64,000 nucleotides of DNA from positions 612,309,755 to 612,373,754 of the forward strand of contig NC_081409.1 of the NCBI RefSeq assembly GCF_030272615.1, in the 5' to 3' direction. The notes below the pieces were generated by a model. The model made no database searches. It worked only from the letters and a program-made list of their open reading frames with translations, and had not been told where the DNA came from. Shown here piece by piece: positions 10,577 through 22,815 of the stretch; positions within the stretch are counted from its first letter, which is position 1; every line of letters starts with the position of its first letter. Origin of the DNA: Cryptomeria japonica. Lineage: Eukaryota > Streptophyta > Pinopsida > Cupressales > Cupressaceae. The translations under genes and the position numbers were made by a program.

Positions 10577-12440
10577 AATTCCATTCATCTTCGTTGTCGA
10601 ACATTCAAGTTTGGCTGCATGAAAATATACTACAAACTATGATGATCACTGTGCAGCTCAAACCAATGCCCCAACAGAAAATGTCACCACCTAACTAAAG
10701 CATGAACTATAGCTGCCAACTCAAAGTCATGAACTGGATAGTTTAGCTTGTGGTCCTTGAGTTTACAAGACTCGTAGGCTACCACATGACCATCTTGCAT
10801 AAGCACTGCTCCTATACCTTCTAAAGAGGCATTCTTGCAAACTATAAAATCTCTGGACGGATCAGGAACTGCCAAAATCGGAGCACTAACAAGGAGTTCC
10901 TTCAAGGTAAAAAAACCTGACTCGCACTGTTCTAACCAAACAAACTTCTTCCCTTTCCTCTAAAGAGAAGTGATCGAGTGACCTATCCGGGAAAAACTCT
11001 TAACAAAATGATGGTAATATCTGGCCAAACCCATAAAACTCTGAACCTCAAAAACATCAATCAACACTGGTCAATCTACAATGGCTTGGATCTTATAAGG
11101 ATCCATGGATACACCTTCTCCCAAAACTACATGACCAAGATAGTTTACCTCTTACTAGAATAAATCACACTTCGCCAAGTTGGCATAAAGTTGATTCTCC
11201 CTCAAGCACTATAATACCTATCGCAAGTGGCCCTCATGCTCTTCCATAGATATAGAATAAATCAAAATGTCATCCAAGAACAAAAGGACAAAATGATCAA
11301 GGTAGGTGTGGAAAAATCCATTCATGAGGCTCATGAAAACTGAAGGCACATTTATCAACCCAAATGGCACCACTGTGAACTCATAGTGACCATAACGGGT
11401 ACAAAAAGTCATTCTATGAATGTCTGCATCATGAATGTGCAACTGATGGTACCCAGATTTCAGATCAATCTTAGAGAACACCTTGATTCCTTTACCTGAT
11501 CAAAAAGATCATCTATTCGAGGCAATGGATATTGATTCCTGATGGTTACCTTATTCAACTGTCAGTAATCAATGCATAACCGAAGAGAACCATCCTTCTT
11601 CTTAACAAAGATAACTAGCGCACCCCAAGGAGAAACACTAGGATGAATGAACCCCTTGGCCATCAATTCCTCCATCTCCAACTTTAACTCACTCAACTCC
11701 TAAGTAGTCATCCGATATGGTGCTCTCAAAATAGGTTCCGCACTAGGAACCAAGTCAATGTGAAAGTCTATCTCCCGCTTTGGGGGCATACCGAGAATAT
11801 CCATAGGAAACACAATAGCATACTCTCAAAGAATAGGGTGACCATCAAGAGAAATTTCTTGACTCTCTTCCTCATCCACATCCTCAAGAGCAACTGCAAA
11901 AAGAAAACACCCTTGATGTATACATCTCTTAAGCTGCATAGCGGAAATCATACGTAAGGATATCGATCTTAGAACCCCAACGATCCCCACCTTCTTGCCA
12001 TGATCATCAAAACACTCCACTATCTTTTGAGGAAAGTCTACACAAGCACTGTGAGATGCTAACCAGTCCATCCCTAACACAACTCCATAAAACCACAAAG
12101 GAATGACTCAAAGGTCAACTAAAGTAACAAAGGGTCCTAGGTCTAACTCACAACTGGGAATGAGGGGATGTACAGACACGTGCAAACCGGTAGCCAACTC
12201 TACTTGCCACCTATCCACCTACCTAGCAGATGCAAGCCCGCACCGCTCCATAATGGAGGAAGAAATGAAAGAATCAGAAGCACCAGAGTCAAAAAGTACA
12301 GAGATAGGAATACCACCCAACACACCTGCAGTCTCGATCACTATACCCTGGTGCTCATCTTGGCAGTCATCAACCACTGCAAAACATTTATGGGATCTAC
12401 CTTCATCCCATATTGTTGACTCTGACGTTGCTGGTCTTTG
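10577..12440 (-). pseudogene. A' pol, 5' part: protease, reverse transcriptase, start of RNase H
   Basis: From high to low coordinates: aspartic protease with ISVLFDSGASDSFIS (active-site DSG) and VVLGMDWLASH; a linker ending EIDFHIDLVPSAEP and APYRMTT; reverse transcriptase with [29 protein letters not shown] and [11 protein letters not shown] (catalytic DD); then RNase H from LVSAPILAVPDPSRDF through GIGAVLMQDG to LNYPVHDFELAAIVHALVRW, broken by LTR B' at RQRR*MEF. Interruptions include stops TGA near 12107, TGA near 11836, TAG near 11704 and TGA near 11562, and a frame disturbance near 11490-11500. The order PR-RT-RH-IN identifies a Ty3/gypsy element. Confidence 0.87.
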
Positions 12441-13714
12441 ACTACTTGTTTGATGATAACACTGAGGACACTGAGTGGCTATGTGTCCAAACTAACCACG
12501 GGAGAAACAAGCTCCCCTACTAGGTCCTCTACCTCCAGATGGCCCACTGGACTGTTGGAAACTTCCCCTACTAGGGGCCTTTGATACACCCTGAGAGGAC
12601 TACCCTGGGAAACTCTGCCTACTCCTCTGCCAATTCCTATTCTTCTTAGATTAAGAGTTGCCACCTTGTTGGCCCTGAAACTACTTTGGCCTCGACTGAA
12701 AACTCTGTTGCTAGTGCCCACCCTTAGTGGGTACCTGAAAACTCCTAAAAAGTACAGCAAACTAGGACTGATTCCCTCTAACTCTGGAACCACTGTATGG
12801 CACACTCCCAATATGTACTCTAGACTGACCACCATGAGAATGGCCAAGATTCTACCCTACTAGCCTGGCTTTCGCCACGGCTATCTCTACTGAAACAAGC
12901 TCAAACACTCTCACTCCTCCACTAATGTGGTCATTTAGACCTCTCAAGAAGTGTTGGACTAACATCGCCTCATCTTTCCCAATACTAGCATATTGTTTGA
13001 GATCATAAAACCTATGCTCAAACTAATCCATAGACATGTCAAACTGGCATAAACCATAAAACTCATCTACCCGAGACTATCTCCACTGAGCTAAGAGAAA
13101 ACGTGCCCTAAATCTCTCCTATAAAATCTCCCAAGACACGGTGTTAATGTTTAAATCGATCCTCTCTTCCTCCAACCACCACCAAATAGAAGCAAACCTC
13201 TTGAGATGCATGATGGTGCATCTCACCTTGGTGTTACTATCATATGGATGCATGGAGAAACACCTATCCAAACTAATCAACCAAGTCTATGCCTCAAGAT
13301 CGGTCCCAAACTGTCAAAGGAAGGAGGATGAGATCTCATCAGATCTCTCATGTGCCCCAAAATAACTAAATCTTGGTCCATTGGGACCTCTCTCCTCCTA
13401 GGATACCTCTCTCTCTCCCTCTCCTCAAGATTCTACTGGTGAGACTCTCCCATCTGAGCATGGCTAGGTTGTTCGGCCTCAGGTCTAGGGCCTAGTTTGG
13501 CTAACACCTCTTGGAACATCTGCCTCAGCTCCTCCCTTTCGAGAACCTTCTATGTTGTGTGCTGCTCATTTTTATGCATAGACTGATCTTTCTTTACACT
13601 CTTATTAGTGGGTTGTGGTCAAGGACTATGACGGATCAAACCTTGGCCACATCCCCCACCTCTACCTTGATTGCGGCCACCTCCACAACCTCCACCTTTG
13701 TCTTTTCTAGCCAT
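12441..13714 (-). pseudogene. A' gag
   Basis: The likely start is the ATG at 13714 (MARKDKGGGCGGGRNQGRG), 139 nt downstream of the primer site. A retrotransposon gag core follows: WLISLDRCFSMHPYDS, IWWWLEEERID and FLRGLNDHISGGVRVFE, then a Gln/Ser-rich linker and a degenerate zinc knuckle (CFSRG*FGHIATQC, second Cys lost and a stop inside). Gag forms the virus-like particle and packages the RNA. More than fifteen in-frame stops are present, nearly all TAG, with a few TGA and one TAA near 12653. Confidence 0.82.
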
Positions 13715-13852
13715 AATCCTATCACTGCACAAGAGAAAAAGTTTAGATCTTCAACAAGGATACTAACAAGGGAAACACAAACACTAAGACCTAATCAAAA
13801 GGTCAAGTTGAATGGGCTCAATTTAAAACTAGAGTACCCAGTATTGAAACAT

Positions 13853-13866
13853 GGGCTCTGATACCA
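13853..13866 (-). other. Primer-binding site of A' (initiator tRNA-Met type)
   Basis: The minus strand reads TGGTATCAGAGCCC two bases inside the 5' LTR end. This is the usual plant initiator-methionine tRNA complement. Confidence 0.85.
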
Positions 13867-13868
13867 AA

Positions 13869-15748
13869 TGTAATGCCCCACCAGGAACCCTAAAGGAAAA
13901 CCACACAAACTAACCAACTAGGGGTGAAATAATTAATTTTTAAAAAATTTAATCCACATGAAGTACTTTAATTTCTACATTTCACGTTTATTACACAAGA
14001 GGAAGTCTAACACAAAGAATTCCTAAAGGGTTAGCAATGAAGAATTCTTCGAAAGGTTAAATTTCATTATTAAGGTTAATCCAATTATTCATCTTACGAT
14101 ACTCAAAAAACATACAATTACCATCATTACCTATTGAACACAAATTAATCATATTCATACAACAGATTTCATCATTTGGAAGATTGAAACTATTACAATA
14201 TATTTCTCTTCAAGAAAGTGCATTTGCACATTGAATAAAGATAACTGATATAATTAAACATCCAAATAAACTAAGATTACATTAATCAACTATTACATGG
14301 CTTCCAATAATATATATGAAATTACATCTTTACCAATTACCATGGTAACATAATCAACTGATACAATTGACCATGTAGGTCTCAAAGGTACAAAAATCTA
14401 CAACATGAGATGATCCAAAAAAATCACAAGCCACGGGAATATCTATGAAGTCAATCCTTGCATGAAGGAATGAACATAAACATCTGATGAGAAGTGGCAC
14501 TACCACTTGACCATGTGATGTCAAAATGGAACCACCCACCATGCTAGGAGATAGCAGAAGACCTCAAGCAAGCAAAACCAAAACATGGTCGACAATACAA
14601 GTGTGACTTCACAATACTCCAAGTGAACTCAACATCATAATACACTAGTGACCTTAAGGAGAGAGTGTCATCGCATAGCTTGTGATCGTTACCCTAGGTA
14701 TGCCTCCATATTTCCTGCCTCCCAACCTAGGTTATCCTGGTAACCTTTCCTGAACCCCCAATTCCATCCATGACTCATGGGGACCCTACCAACCCTTTGT
14801 GAAGAAAAGGTGGTCGGTTTTCCATTCCAAGCCTTCCCTCTGCATCTTGACTCTATACGAGCACTCAACCATGTGTGGGGTACAATATCTTACTTAATGT
14901 TTATAACTACCCACCCCCTAATCAATTATTAGGTTATCACTTATTAACTCACTTTCGAGGGGTTATCCAATCATCCACTTAGGGTGTGGCCCTTACTCGA
15001 AATCCACTCTCCCATAGGACACTACACAATCATGGTCTCTCTACGAGAACCCTATGGCAATATTGACAGCCATATAACCACGACAAAATACAGGTGACTA
15101 AAACACAATCATACTAACCCTTGGTTAACCATTTGGAACATAACACAACATGGTTTACATTGACAAGGTTATAAAGACAACACCTGATCAAGAGGGTACA
15201 ACAACCACTACAACATGACGACTAAACATTTACAAGAATTGCAACGAAATCAAGATCTTTGCTAAGAAATACCAAATTCCCTAAAGATCATAATTCAAAC
15301 AATCTTTTAAAAAAAATTAAATCATTATATACTTGCAATTCAATATTAAAGATTTAAGAAAACACAACCACCCCTTTTTAAGGAAATTTGAAGTCGTCAT
15401 TAGTCTAATAAGGCTAGAATTTAAACTATCCTCAAATAACCAATTGCCCCTTTTTTATTTTTTTTTGAACATGTAAAATCATAATAACTAAATGAAATAA
15501 ATCATTCAAGATTAAAATAATACATCTTTCACATAATCATCATTTTAATTAATATCCCAAATAAAACAATTTCCATAAAATAATAAAAATCACAATATAT
15601 ATATATATATATATTCGTTGAATATATACTTATATACACATATCATATTATGTATATATATACCACATCTAAATTTTAACTCAATTCATGGATAAATCTA
15701 AATTCAAAAGCAACCATAAAAAAAAATACATTTATAATAATACATGCA

Positions 15749-15807
<59 letters not shown>

Positions 15808-17686
15808 GCATAACATAAATTTATTGGCGAAATCATTTTAACAGCGCTGGGAAAAAGAACTAGCAAAATCATTTTACAGCACTGGGAGAATAAAACAGGT
15901 GGTCTGCTACCAGATGGTAGCACTACTACCATATGGTAGTAGTGACTACCAGATGGTAGCGTTGCTACCATATGGTAGTAGCGCCTACCATATGATAGTG
16001 TCGCTACCTTATGGAAAAAGCAACTACCTTCCATGTGGTGGGGGGAGGTGGGTCCCCTACCATGTGGTTATTATTTTATATATTTTTTTTTTTTTAAATT
16101 ACAAAATTTTCTTTCCTGCACAAAAATAACTCTGCTTAAAAGAGTATAAACAGATTTTTTTTTTATGAAAAATTTCTTTGATAAAAAATATTTGTATACT
16201 ACCAGACTCATAAAAGACCCAAATTAATTGATTTTGGGCAAAAACCAAGTGAAATTTAAACAAAACAGAGGGTATCAAATTCAAATTTTCATTGCTTTCA
16301 CACACATGGAATATCATGAACACACACAAGGAGGTCAAGTTGCAAAAATTTGGCCAACATATCCCTTGGTTTTAACAATCTGAAAACCTCCATTCTCACA
16401 TAAAAATAAATATTCAATCTAAAGCTTCCAATAAAAATTTCATGATTTCCAAACACACAAAGGAAGTTTTCAAACCAATTAAGAAAAATTTAACAAAAGG
16501 AAAGATAAAATCTATCCAACCTGTAAATGCACTCCTGGAAGGAAAATTTGAGATGAGCATCAACCTGCACACCAAAATCTTCAATCCAGATTCCAATCTC
16601 CAATTTTTTTTTGTTTCCAAACTTAGCTTCCAAAAAATTCCTCTCCCCTCTTCCCGTGAACTCTCAGGTAAATATATGAAAAATTTTAACCTGAAAACTT
16701 TTAGGTTAAATTTTTAATTCAACCAATAGCAATTTTCCATTAAAGGTAAAAATCTAATCTCCTCTTAAAAAGTCAATGGGGATATTTTCTTTTTCTTTTC
16801 CTTTTCCTTATTTTGAAATTAACTCAACATATAATCTAAAAATTCCAATAGCATACTATTTAACTCTATTTCTTTTTTTTAAATTAGATACAATTACTTT
16901 TTAAATATAACATGCACTTTATCTATTTAAATTCAATAACACAATTTATTTAACTAAATCAATAATCACAAAGGCATATTAATTTAATTCAAATAAACCA
17001 ACATGAAATAACACTATTCACTCAAACTAACTTTTCTAACTAACTAGAAGCACACAAAATGAGAAATAACCACATGACGACCCACAAAATGAAAATGTCA
17101 AAGAATCAAGACTCACATACCGGTCAAACAAGAATTGACGACCGATTGACAACACTCACATGAGTGTAACTGTGGGTCAATTTTATGGTCTACCAACTAT
17201 CTCCTCCACTCCCATCAGACAACTAAGGTACGATCAGACCTGTGAAACCAGGTGGAGTCGATACCCCGTACCTACCCAATACTTGTACCTCCAATGCCCT
17301 GCATCAATTAACCACACGTGCATATAGACATATATAAAAGACACGGCATGCACACCGGTGAAGGAGAATCATGGCATTCCATGTCTCACCGAAGTGAGTA
17401 AATGAAAATCATCCGCTCACACCCCATACACTTACAAACATGTAACATGTATATAACGCATTGCACGTATAAAGTAAATGTGTCAGTCCATGTCAATAAT
17501 CCAATAAAAATCACATTTAACATCCATAAGGAAATATTGCATGAAAAACATACACTGCAAATCAAATTAAAGCATATGACCATACTGCATAATGTCTAAG
17601 TAAAATATCACAATAATGTATCCACTGAAAAATTCAACTGAAGTCAAACATGAGTCTAAAAGTCTGATCAAGAAAGGGGTACTACA
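13869..17686 (-). repeat. A' 5' LTR (3.8 kb)
   Basis: The ends on the plus strand are TGTAATGCCCC and GGGGTACTACA, inverted TG...CA termini. The first ~1.3 kb (13869 to about 15200) and last ~0.6 kb (about 17090-17686) match the solo LTR A (36133-40350). The central part differs and lacks the H3-like ORF of A. It contains AT repeats near 15600 and 15753-15805, and a palindrome array at 15907-16014. Confidence 0.88.
15907..16014. repeat. Tandem palindromes CTACCATATGGTAG in A' LTR
   Basis: Six units lie in about 110 bp: CTACCAGATGGTAG (15907), a perfect 24-bp palindrome centred on CCATATGG (15921-15944), CTACCAGATGGTAG again (about 15946), CTACCATATGGTAG (15965), CTACCATATGATAG (15985) and a partial unit (16004). 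Spacers are 5-7 bp. Two degenerate units follow to about 16070. Confidence 0.85.
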
Positions 17687-17830
17687 TGAATTGTCAACTA
17701 ACTACCTCAACCATAAACTAAATGCATAACTAAAAACTAATAATGTAAATGTTGTTTACCTGAGTGGAACTTAATTAAATGTGAGTGTCATAAAACCATG
17801 TTCACTCCATCATATAGTGATTACACATTG
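17687..17830. other. Spacer between A' and element E
   Basis: 144 bp of AT-rich sequence outside both LTR boundaries. Nothing recognisable is present. The 5 bp after the A' LTR are TGAAT; the matching target duplication at the other end of A' is not visible because that LTR is truncated. Confidence 0.5.
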
Positions 17831-18185
17831 TGGAGCTCAAAAATGGAATTGGGTGACTAAGACCTAATCCCACTCTCGTGTACACATAGTGGAATACGAA
17901 AGAGCCTAGGTAAATAGTTCACTTTGGCTACTTCTTGTGAATAAGAGAGAGCCACGGAATATCTCTTAAGGTTTCTACTCCTTCCGTGTAAATAAAGAGT
18001 AGATGTGCAAAATATGATGATGCAATCAACTATTCTAGGAGATTAACAAAGATAAAAGTTTAAGCTAAAAATGCAAAATCTAACTATACTAAAACTAATA
18101 AATTGGTAACAGAGAAGGGAGTGGAATTTTCATGTGTATCTGGCATTGAAATTTGATGTTGACTTCACAGGACCAGGGTGCCACG
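17831..18185 (-). repeat. Element E LTR, left copy, first part
   Basis: It is homologous over its whole length to 60448-60800 (TGGAGCTCAAAAATGG against TGAAGCACAAAAATGG, then the same order of blocks). It stops at 18185, where LTR B'' is inserted, and resumes at 52811. Confidence 0.82.
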
Positions 18186-19495
18186 TGTGAGGCCCTACCC
18201 CTAGCCCGTCATAACACTTTTTTATTTTTCACTATGGACTTATCATTTGATACATTACTTTGATGTACTATGGATTTTGAGACTATTTGATAGATGATTT
18301 GACATCATTGGATATGATATATCTCATATTATGTTTGATTTTAGTGCTTATGTTGATGATGTTATGATTCATGTATGTATGCCTAATTGATGATTGCTTT
18401 ATGTGATTTCAATGATGTTGCAATTTAGTTAATGATCATATATGGATTGTTAGAAAAATTAATTGGATTCTATCTTTATTTTTCTTTGATTAGGAGATCA
18501 ATAGATGATATGATGTGAAACTGGATGCTATGTGTTTTAAAGTGTATTCCTTCATATATGTATGCATATTTTTTTGGACCTACTTATGTGTGGGTTGAGA
18601 TGTACAGGATATTAATCCATGTGACCATGGAAATACATGGGAGAACTAGAGCCAAACCTATGTGAGATTGTGAAGCCAAGGTTTGTCTATTTGGAGAGAC
18701 AATATCTCGTTTGTAATGTGTTTATTTTTGTATAAGTCAATGCATGTGTGTGTGTTCAATTTGTTTAATTTTAATTTATTTCACCTTGAAAAGGCATGTC
18801 CAAGTGTATGTTGATGTGTTGTATTTTATGGTGTCACTTGACACTTGTGATGTGTTGTGAGTTGGCATGTGACATGTCTTTGAGAGGTAAATGTGAAAAA
18901 TATGCATTTTTCAAACCTCATTTAGTTTTCCCAAAAGGCAACTTGGTTAAGGAGCCCTTGGTATGGTCAAATCAAGTTTGACCGTAGGTAAACTTTAGGT
19001 GGGTTTTTGGGGGGTCAAACTAACTCCTATAGTTGAGTTTAAGTCATCTTTGAAGGCCCACTTGATATACCTATGGGTAAGGGACCTTTTTGGGCATAGA
19101 ACCACTCACATGTGACTGTCAAGTCACTTCAAAAGTGACCATTTTTCTTGATGGACGAAAATCAGCTTTTAGAAGATTGAGTCTTGGAAAGACAACCTTC
19201 CATTCTTGTGTTGGATGTACTTTCCCACCTTACACTTACCTTTTCAGTTTCCTCTTTTAGAAACCTTGTAAAAGGGTTGGGAAGACCAACCTATGAGCTC
19301 TCACCATCCTTTACCAAGGAAGTTGGAAAGTGTGAGATGAGTCTACTTAGGAGAAAAATTCAAAATTAATATTGATCATCCACTCTCCAATCTTGGAGAT
19401 CAAGAGTTATTGAATGAATTGAATCTTGAAGAAGAAAGTTTAGCTAAGGTAAAAAATCTTATAGTTGGTGGAAATCTTGTTGGCTTGGTTAGAGG

Positions 19496-20764
19496 TGTTA
19501 GGATAATTGATGAACAACTGAGAGGGGGGTGAATCAGTTGTTAATAGATTATAACTTTTAATCAACTTAATAAATTTTAAACAAATCAAGTATTGGTAAA
19601 GCACATACAGATGCCGGTAGGAATAGATACCAATAAACAATACAACTTAACAATTAAACAGATAATCAATTCAAAGCAACCAGACCACATAACACCATGA
19701 TTTATACATGGAAAACCCAAAAAGGGAAAAACCACGATGGGAAGCCTACCCACAATAAGATGATACTTCTACAGAAAGTATGTGTTACAATGAGGGCCCT
19801 GTACTTGCAGGAAGGCAAACTGCCTAGAGCATACTGCTCATTACAAAAGAGTCTCAATGACTACAAAGAGGCTACAACCATCTCAATATAAATGGACAAT
19901 AATCCAATAGAGTGAACTACCAGAAATAACATCTACCATGCCCTATGACAGTCTTAGTTAAGCTCAGTGTCGGAGGACTAAATCCTCTTCTAAATCCAAT
20001 TCGATCACCAATGATTGACCAACTCCTCTGCCTGAATGATATTACAATATTCACACACTACATTCCTTGACCATGACCTTTTCAATAACCATGATACTCT
20101 ACAAAGAGTTTCTACCTCTTATTTATACAAACCTTAAGGCCTAAACCAAATTGGGTCGGCCACCTAAGATATATTACATAAATCCATATTACAATGAGAT
20201 GCCATGTCGGCTTGAGACCAAAACAACAATAACAAATCCATAAATCATCTCGAAACATCTCAGTAACATGTAGAGTACACGTTATCATGATACCAATCCA
20301 TAACCTAGATAGGTACCAGACCTATTCTAGGTCCACCACTCCAAAGCAATATCTTCAAGAATTTGAAGCATGATCAAAGAAAATCTTCTGCATCCTGAAA
20401 TCCATGAAGAAGTTGCACCAACACCAATTATGCATCCTGTCATGATTCCACAATGAAAGCTCTACCGGTAAAGCCTTAAAATAGGTCAGTAAGGGTTTAC
20501 CAAAGTGTATGATAGCATTCAATTACCAAGCCAATACCAACTGACCAAAACATTATCATGAAGCACATATCACATGTAATCAAACATACTTCACTGATCC
20601 AAACATGTCGGAAGTGTCCAATAGATAATCTCTTCTACCGGTAACAGTAGATCTTCTATCGGTAACCAAAACCTATTTGTCTGTAACCAACCATATCAAC
20701 TAGTGCTGACATCAATGAAAAAACATCAATGCAACACTTAATCAATTCATCCATAATTCCAACA
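19496..20764 (-). repeat. Copia 3' LTR
   Basis: On the minus strand it begins TGTTGGAATTATGG after the purine tract and ends CCTAACA. It matches 25385-26638 throughout. Motifs like TACCGGTAA recur near 20465 and 20636. Confidence 0.87.
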
Positions 20765-21043
20765 ATCTCCCCCTTTGGCATTGATGGCAACACTAGATGT
20801 GAAAAATATCCAAGTACCAAAAAAATGCCAAACAAGTCTCCCCCTATGGAAGACAACCAAAAATCTGTGTGAATGATATCTTTGTAGAGTTTTGAATAAA
20901 TCTCTCCCCCTAATGTATACAACTCTTTTATTTTTATTTTCACATCAATATCTCTCCCCCTTTGACATCAATGCCAGAAATCTGATAAAAATATCAAAGC
21001 AATAATGTAAACCTCTGAAACTCCAAGATGACTACTCCCCCTG
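20765..21043 (-). other. Multiple polypurine tracts upstream of Copia 3' LTR
   Basis: The main tract, minus strand GCCAAAGGGGGAGAT, abuts the LTR at 20765-20779. Four further GGGGGAG tracts lie at about 20836, 20900, 20950 and 21033. Multiplied polypurine tracts are a reported Sirevirus trait. Confidence 0.7.
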
Positions 21044-21122
21044 AGTAATAGAACCACTCATCAGTGCCAGAATGAATAGTGTCTCTGGTAATGCATGTCG
21101 GACTGATGACAAATTGCATCAA

Positions 21123-22815
21123 TCATTTTTTTGTTGGGGGGGCAGAAACCCCTAACCTATCTCTCAAATACTCAACTGATTCCTTAGACAATGGTTTAAT
21201 GAATATATCTGCAATCTGTTCTTTAGTGTTCACATAAACCAATTTGACTTCCTCCTTTACTTCTACCTTGTCCTTTAGAAAGTTATACTTTATTGAAATA
21301 AGCTTAGTCTTAGAGTGAAATACCAGATGCTTAGACATGTCAATAGCTGTAGACTTATCACAGTAGATAACTATCAGTTCACTAAAATTTACCATGATAT
21401 CCTTCAGCATTTTCTTCATCCACAAGACTTGAGTGCAATTAGTTGTTGTTACAACATACGTAGCTTCTACAGTAGATAAAGAAATGCATGACTATTTTTT
21501 GTTGATCCATGAAACCAGTTTCTTTCCAAGAAAGAAAGCTCCACCAGAAGTGATCTTCCTATCATCAGTATCTCCTGCCCAATTTGAGTCAGTATATGCA
21601 CATAAAGTGAAATCATCATTTTTATAATACCATAAACCATATTCTAATGTTCCTTGCAAATAACGAAATATCCTCTTTAGTGTACATTCATGATTTTCTT
21701 TAGTATTACTTTGATATCTTGAAACAATACTTACTGCATTCATAATATCAAGTCTATTCTAAGTTAGATATAACAGACCACCAATCATAGACTTATACCT
21801 TGTCAGATTTACCAGTGTAGAAGTATCCTTGATAGATAATTTCTCACTTGTCACCATAGGAGTACTTACCGATTTGGAATTATCCATACCAAACTTCTTC
21901 AACAACTCCCTCAAATACTTAGTCTGACAGATAAAATGTCTTTGTCAGTTTGAGTAATCTACAAACCTAATAAAAATTGCATCTCACCAATCATGGACAT
22001 TTCAAATTCATTCTTCATGTTGTTAGCAAATTCAATGCACAATTTATCTTCTCCTCCAAAAATGATATCATCAACAAATACTTCAATAATTAGAAAATCA
22101 TTATCAGTGATCTTATAATATAAATTACTATCAGCACTGCCTTTAGTAAAACCAAGTGTCAAAATATATTTATCCAACCTTGCATACCAAGCTCTAGGAG
22201 CCTATTTCAATCCATATAAAGCTTTCTTCAATTTGCAAACCATATCTTTATCATCTGTCAGTGAAAATCCATCAAGTTTCTCAATTTAAACTTCTTCCTC
22301 AAGCTCACCATTCAAAAATTCACATTTAACATCCATTTATAAACCTTATAGTTCTTACAAGTTGCATAGGCAAGAAATAGTCTAACAGCTTCAATTCTAG
22401 CTACAGGTGCAAATGTCTCACTATAATCAATTCCTTCCATTTGAGAATATTCTTTAAAAACCAATCTAGCCTTGTTTCTTACAACTTGACCATCCTTATT
22501 TAGTTTATTCCTAAAAACCCATTTAGTTCCAATAACATTCTTATTTTTAGGTCGGGGAACTAAAGACCAAGTCTCATTTTTCTCTATCTGATCTAATTCA
22601 TCTTCCATAGCCTTTAACCAATGTTTATCCGTACAAGCTTCAATAAAAATTGCTGGTCCAACTTGAGAAATAAAACATACCTCTTCATTTGCCAATTTTC
22701 TTCTTGTCATAACTCCCTTGTTCCTATCTCCAATAATTTGATCTTCAAAATGATTTAATCTTACATAACTTGGTGTCTTTTGAACTTCAAGTTCACTTCT
22801 TTGATCATCAGTCAC
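21123..22815 (-). pseudogene. Copia reverse transcriptase and RNase H
   Basis: From high to low: the RT N-terminal block (HWLKAMEDELDQIEKNETW, LVPRPKNKNVIGTKWVFRNK, then YSETFAPVARIEAVR), the palm with VFVDDIIFGG (catalytic DD), and RNase H (AYTDSNWAGDTDDRKITSGG, FFLGKKLVSWINKK, then KEQIADIFIKPLSKESVEYL). Frame changes near 22312 and again between 21959 and 21743, plus several stops, break it. The family assignment is secure from motif order. Confidence 0.87.

Larger units (their letters stand above)
4187..17686 (-). mobile_element. Ty3/gypsy chromovirus A' (Tekay/Del-like), decayed, 3' LTR truncated
   Basis: This minus-strand LTR retrotransposon has a 5' LTR at 13869-17686, a primer-binding site at 13853-13866, gag from 13714 downward, pol ending at about 4940, a polypurine tract at 4918-4932 and a 3' LTR from 4917 down to 4187. 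The 3' LTR is cut at 4186 by the LINE-derived block. A B'-type solo LTR (6480-10576) interrupts the RNase H coding region and duplicated AATTC. The integrase ends in a chromodomain-like tail, and the LTR is about 3.8 kb; both fit the Tekay/Del chromovirus clade. Many stops, mostly TAG, show it is dead. Confidence 0.88.

Noticed and set aside
20656-20943. 95-aa minus-strand ORF downstream of Copia pol
   Set aside because: It spans the LTR edge and the polypurine tracts and lacks family motifs.
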